A DNA stretch of 8,092 nucleotides from Pseudomonadales bacterium (GTDB lineage: Bacteria > Pseudomonadota > Gammaproteobacteria > Pseudomonadales > Azotimanducaceae): the NCBI GenBank assembly GCA_022448765.1, contig JAKUTI010000113.1, positions 1 through 8,092 of the forward strand. Direction: 5' to 3'. A program made the translations under genes and the position numbers. Positions 6,586-8,092 of this stretch are shown here, in pieces (position 1 is the stretch's first letter; every line of letters begins with the position of its first letter). The notes beneath the pieces were generated by a model. The model had not been told where the DNA came from and did no database searches. It worked only from the letters and a program-made list of their open reading frames with translations.

Positions 6586-7467
6586 TCAATGCGAACGATC
6601 GACAATATTTTTCACCAACGAAGCCAATGGAGACTCGTTGAGGTTCAGGTGGCTCAAGATCTCCATCGACTCTTGATGGAGATCGACGACGGTATGCCGC
6701 GACTCATCGAGTCCAATGAGTGCCGGGTATGTGGTCTTTTCTTGTCGGCTATCTGCACCCGCTGACTTTCCCAGGACGTCAGTTTTACCAATAACGTCGA
6801 GGATGTCGTCGGTGATTTGGTAGGCGAGTCCGACACGGTCGCCGAAACGGCTAAGCGAGCCAAAAGTGTCGTCGTCGCGATGACCCGCCGTGATGCAGCC
6901 GAATTGAACGGATGTTCGAAATAAAGCGCCCGTCTTTGCCTCATGGAGGTGACTTAACGTTTGGATATCCAAATTGTTGTTTCCCGTTGCTTTGATATCC
7001 AAAGCCTGGCCGCCGACCATATTTCGCCAACCTGCCGCGTCAGCTAACAAGGACGTCATCTGCAATCGTGACGCATCGTTCAGTTTTGGGGCGGACGCGA
7101 CGACTTCAAATGCGAGCGCTTGTAAAGCGTCACCCACAAGAATGGCGGTTGCTTCGTCGAAGGCTAGGTGACAGGTCGGACGACCACGCCGGAGGGCATC
7201 GTCATCCATGGCCGGGAGATCGTCATGGACCAGGGAATACGAGTGCAAAAACTCGATGGCCCCGGCTGGTGCGAGCGCAATGTCGCGATCTGCTCCGAGG
7301 CTGGTTGCTGTTGCGACCACTAATGCTGGGCGGATTCGTTTACCTTGGCCGTCGATAACGTAGCGCATTGCGTCAAGCAGGTGAGGCGCGAGTGAAGGCT
7401 GGTGGGGTAGGGCTTGTTGAAGAAAATCTTCGATTGCGATGAGGTCGACGCTGAGGTCCGTGATCAC
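6586..7467 (-). CDS. ispA: Farnesyl diphosphate synthase (geranyltranstransferase)
   Basis: IspA condenses dimethylallyl or geranyl diphosphate with isopentenyl diphosphate to make farnesyl diphosphate, the precursor of undecaprenyl lipid carriers and quinone side chains. The 293 residues (E. coli 299) have the first Asp-rich motif DDLPAMDDD at 82-90 and the second, DDILD, at 220-224. They also show GKRIRP at 42-47, MVGGQALDI at 150-158, and GKSAGAD (233-239) followed by QEKTTYPALIGL. Tyr77 five residues before the first motif and the two-residue insertion inside it match bacterial FPP synthases, although sequence alone cannot exclude another short chain length. The start is GTG at 7467, overlapping the xseB TGA by 4 nt (GTGA). 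dxs, which usually follows ispA in the xseB-ispA-dxs order, is absent: the gene instead converges on pgpA. Confidence 0.96.
   Translation of the reverse strand: MITDLSVDLIAIEDFLQQALPHQPSLAPHLLDAMRYVIDGQGKRIRPALVVATATSLGADRDIALAPAGAIEFLHSYSLVHDDLPAMDDDALRRGRPTCHLAFDEATAILVGDALQALAFEVVASAPKLNDASRLQMTSLLADAAGWRNMVGGQALDIKATGNNNLDIQTLSHLHEAKTGALFRTSVQFGCITAGHRDDDTFGSLSRFGDRVGLAYQITDDILDVIGKTDVLGKSAGADSRQEKTTYPALIGLDESRHTVVDLHQESMEILSHLNLNESPLASLVKNIVDRSH
6658..6684. repeat. Perfect 10-bp inverted repeat inside ispA
   Basis: GATCTCCATC at 6658-6667 and its exact reverse complement GATGGAGATC at 6675-6684 flank a 7-nt spacer (GACTCTT). RNA from either strand would form a stable hairpin. It lies in the coding sequence for residues 262-270 of IspA, 70-100 nt from the gene end. 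Neither strand has a T-run after the repeat, so it is not a typical intrinsic terminator. It is also on the read-through path of pgpA transcripts. Confidence 0.75.
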
Positions 7468-7715
7468 CCTTCCGAGTCCGTATCGACGTCATCGATCGGT
7501 ACTTCAGTACCGTCTGGCATGAGCGCACGAACGCGGAGTTCCGCTTGTTCCAGGGCGTCACGGCATTGCCGGGTGAGTTCAACACCGCGTTCAAACGCGA
7601 CGAGAGACTGCTCCAGCGTAAATTCACCGGTTTCCATGTTCGCCACGAGAGTTTCTAGCTCAGCCAGGGCGGATTCGAAATCAGGATCTTCGTCGGACAC
7701 TTTTTTCTCGTTCAA
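7464..7715 (-). CDS. xseB: Exodeoxyribonuclease VII small subunit
   Basis: XseB is the small subunit of exonuclease VII. Several copies bind the large subunit XseA, and the complex degrades single-stranded DNA to oligonucleotides. The 83-residue product (E. coli 80) carries the family core: FESALAELETLVANMETGEFTL (13-34) and LEQSLVAFERGVELTRQC (34-51), forming two helices of a hairpin coiled coil, then an acidic tail. The assigned start is TTG at 7715, overlapping the TGA of the upstream small gene (TTGA). No Shine-Dalgarno is visible, so translation would rely on coupling. GTG at 7700 is an alternative that removes five residues (TTG-NEKK) without touching the conserved core. xseA is not in the window. 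The order xseB-ispA is widespread in proteobacteria. Confidence 0.94.
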   Translation of the reverse strand: MNEKKVSDEDPDFESALAELETLVANMETGEFTLEQSLVAFERGVELTRQCRDALEQAELRVRALMPDGTEVPIDDVDTDSEG

Positions 7716-7987
7716 GACGAATTTTTGCTGCCATTTACTTGTGCCGTAGCCTCGTCAAAATCGGCACCCTCGACAAGTTCCCATATGCCCGTGGTCGCGT
7801 CGATCTTTAACAAGCCGAGATTTTCTAGACGGGAAAATTGGCCTCGAACTTCCCAAGAACCAAGCGGTCTATCTTGGTCGCGAAAATACCCCACGATATC
7901 GCCTGGACGCAGAGAAACATTTCCGTCGGCGACAACGCGGCAAACAGCCTCATAGATAGCTTTAGTTAAACGAAGGGTTTCGCTCAC
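7712..7987 (-). CDS. Small hypothetical protein, winged-helix-like, coupled to xseB
   Basis: I do not recognise this 91-residue protein. The frame is closed by TGA at 7712-7714 and starts at GTG 7987; there is no internal ATG in frame. Residues about 5-70 read as a possible winged helix: a helix (LRLTKAIYEAVCRVVADG), a short segment with RPGDIVGYF, a helix starting SWEVRGQFSRLENLGLL, then a beta-like KIDATTGIWELVEG. The alternation of basic and hydrophobic residues in SWEVRGQFSRLEN resembles a recognition helix. The tail from about 75 is polar and probably disordered. There is no signal peptide or membrane segment. The TGA overlaps the xseB TTG, so the two are likely translated together and this gene seems to head the leftward series. 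It could be a DNA- or RNA-binding accessory factor, which is inference from the fold impression only. That it is a real gene is supported by the 4-nt overlap and lack of a competing frame. Confidence 0.75.
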   Translation of the reverse strand: MSETLRLTKAIYEAVCRVVADGNVSLRPGDIVGYFRDQDRPLGSWEVRGQFSRLENLGLLKIDATTGIWELVEGADFDEATAQVNGSKNSS

Positions 7988-8023
7988 TGCGAGTTTTGGA
8001 ATCCCTACCGAGACGCGCGGGCG

Positions 8024-8032
8024 TTTTTACCA
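8024..8032 (-). promoter_or_regulatory. Possible extended -10 for the leftward gene series
   Basis: On the minus strand TGGTAAAAA reads as a TGn extended -10 with hexamer TAAAAA (four of six consensus bases), about 37 nt before the GTG at 7987. A good -35 is not seen 17 bp upstream (AGCGCT). The 105 bp from 7988 to the window end hold no other gene that I can support, so a promoter here is expected, but this particular site is a weak guess. Confidence 0.25.
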
Positions 8033-8050
8033 GAAAAGACCGTGTGAGCG

Positions 8051-8083
8051 CTAGTTTCTCCTTCACCCGGAGTCATGAACTAG
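8051..8083. repeat. Imperfect inverted repeat near the right edge
   Basis: CTAGTT at 8051-8056 pairs with AACTAG at 8078-8083, and inside it CTCC at 8058-8061 pairs with GGAG at 8069-8072 around a 7-nt loop. One unpaired base lies on the left and five on the right. It sits upstream of the leftward gene series and could be an operator, a leader hairpin or chance. There is no T-run that would make it a terminator. Confidence 0.35.
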
Positions 8084-8092
8084 GGTTGCTCC

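Noticed and set aside
8010..8092. Leader resembling part of a cobalamin or FMN riboswitch (CCGGGTGAAGGAG on the minus strand)
   Set aside because: Only a short GGTGAA-like core is present; the other conserved boxes of either class are missing, and the downstream genes do not fit.
1..8092. Mobile elements, CRISPR arrays, tRNA or rRNA genes
   Set aside because: No transposase or integrase frame, no regularly spaced direct repeats, and no tRNA- or rRNA-like sequence was seen. Almost all of the window is accounted for by housekeeping genes.

Overview
The window is a compact stretch of housekeeping chromosome that looks gammaproteobacterial. The protein sequences are closest to E. coli-type EttA, GlyA, NrdR, RibD, NusB, ThiL, PgpA, IspA and XseB. 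The order nrdR-ribD-nusB-thiL-pgpA facing ispA-xseB is a shortened form of the E. coli nrdR-ribD-ribH-nusB-thiL-pgpA / yajO-dxs-ispA-xseB locus. Base composition looks uniform by eye at a little over half G+C. I see no insertion sequence, integrase, tRNA, rRNA, CRISPR array or phage gene. The genus cannot be named from this sequence.

Layout: (1) At 1-48 there is possibly the last 15 codons of a rightward gene. (2) ettA, an ABC-F translation factor, runs leftward at 80-1792. (3) A divergent intergenic region of about 105 bp carries the starts of ettA and glyA. (4) A rightward, tightly packed series follows: glyA (serine/glycine/one-carbon metabolism), nrdR (ribonucleotide reductase repressor), ribD (riboflavin), nusB (antitermination), thiL (thiamine diphosphate) and pgpA (phosphatidylglycerol). 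nrdR/ribD, ribD/nusB and nusB/thiL overlap by 1-4 nt, so translational coupling is likely. (5) A leftward series enters from the right end: an unrecognised 91-residue protein, xseB (exonuclease VII small subunit) and ispA (farnesyl diphosphate synthase). These are also joined by 4-nt overlaps and converge on pgpA across 42 bp.

The genes form a shared transcription unit of unrelated core functions rather than one pathway. The main points of interest are absences and details. ribE, ribBA and ribH are missing between ribD and nusB. dxs is missing between ispA and pgpA. Non-ATG starts are frequent: GTG for nusB, ispA and the 91-residue gene, TTG for xseB, and TTG or possibly ATT for pgpA. There are a few substitutions in conserved motifs of RibD and ThiL, and a perfect 10-bp inverted repeat lies inside the 3' end of ispA. 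I found no convincing undescribed system. The least understood gene is the small winged-helix-like protein coupled to xseB.
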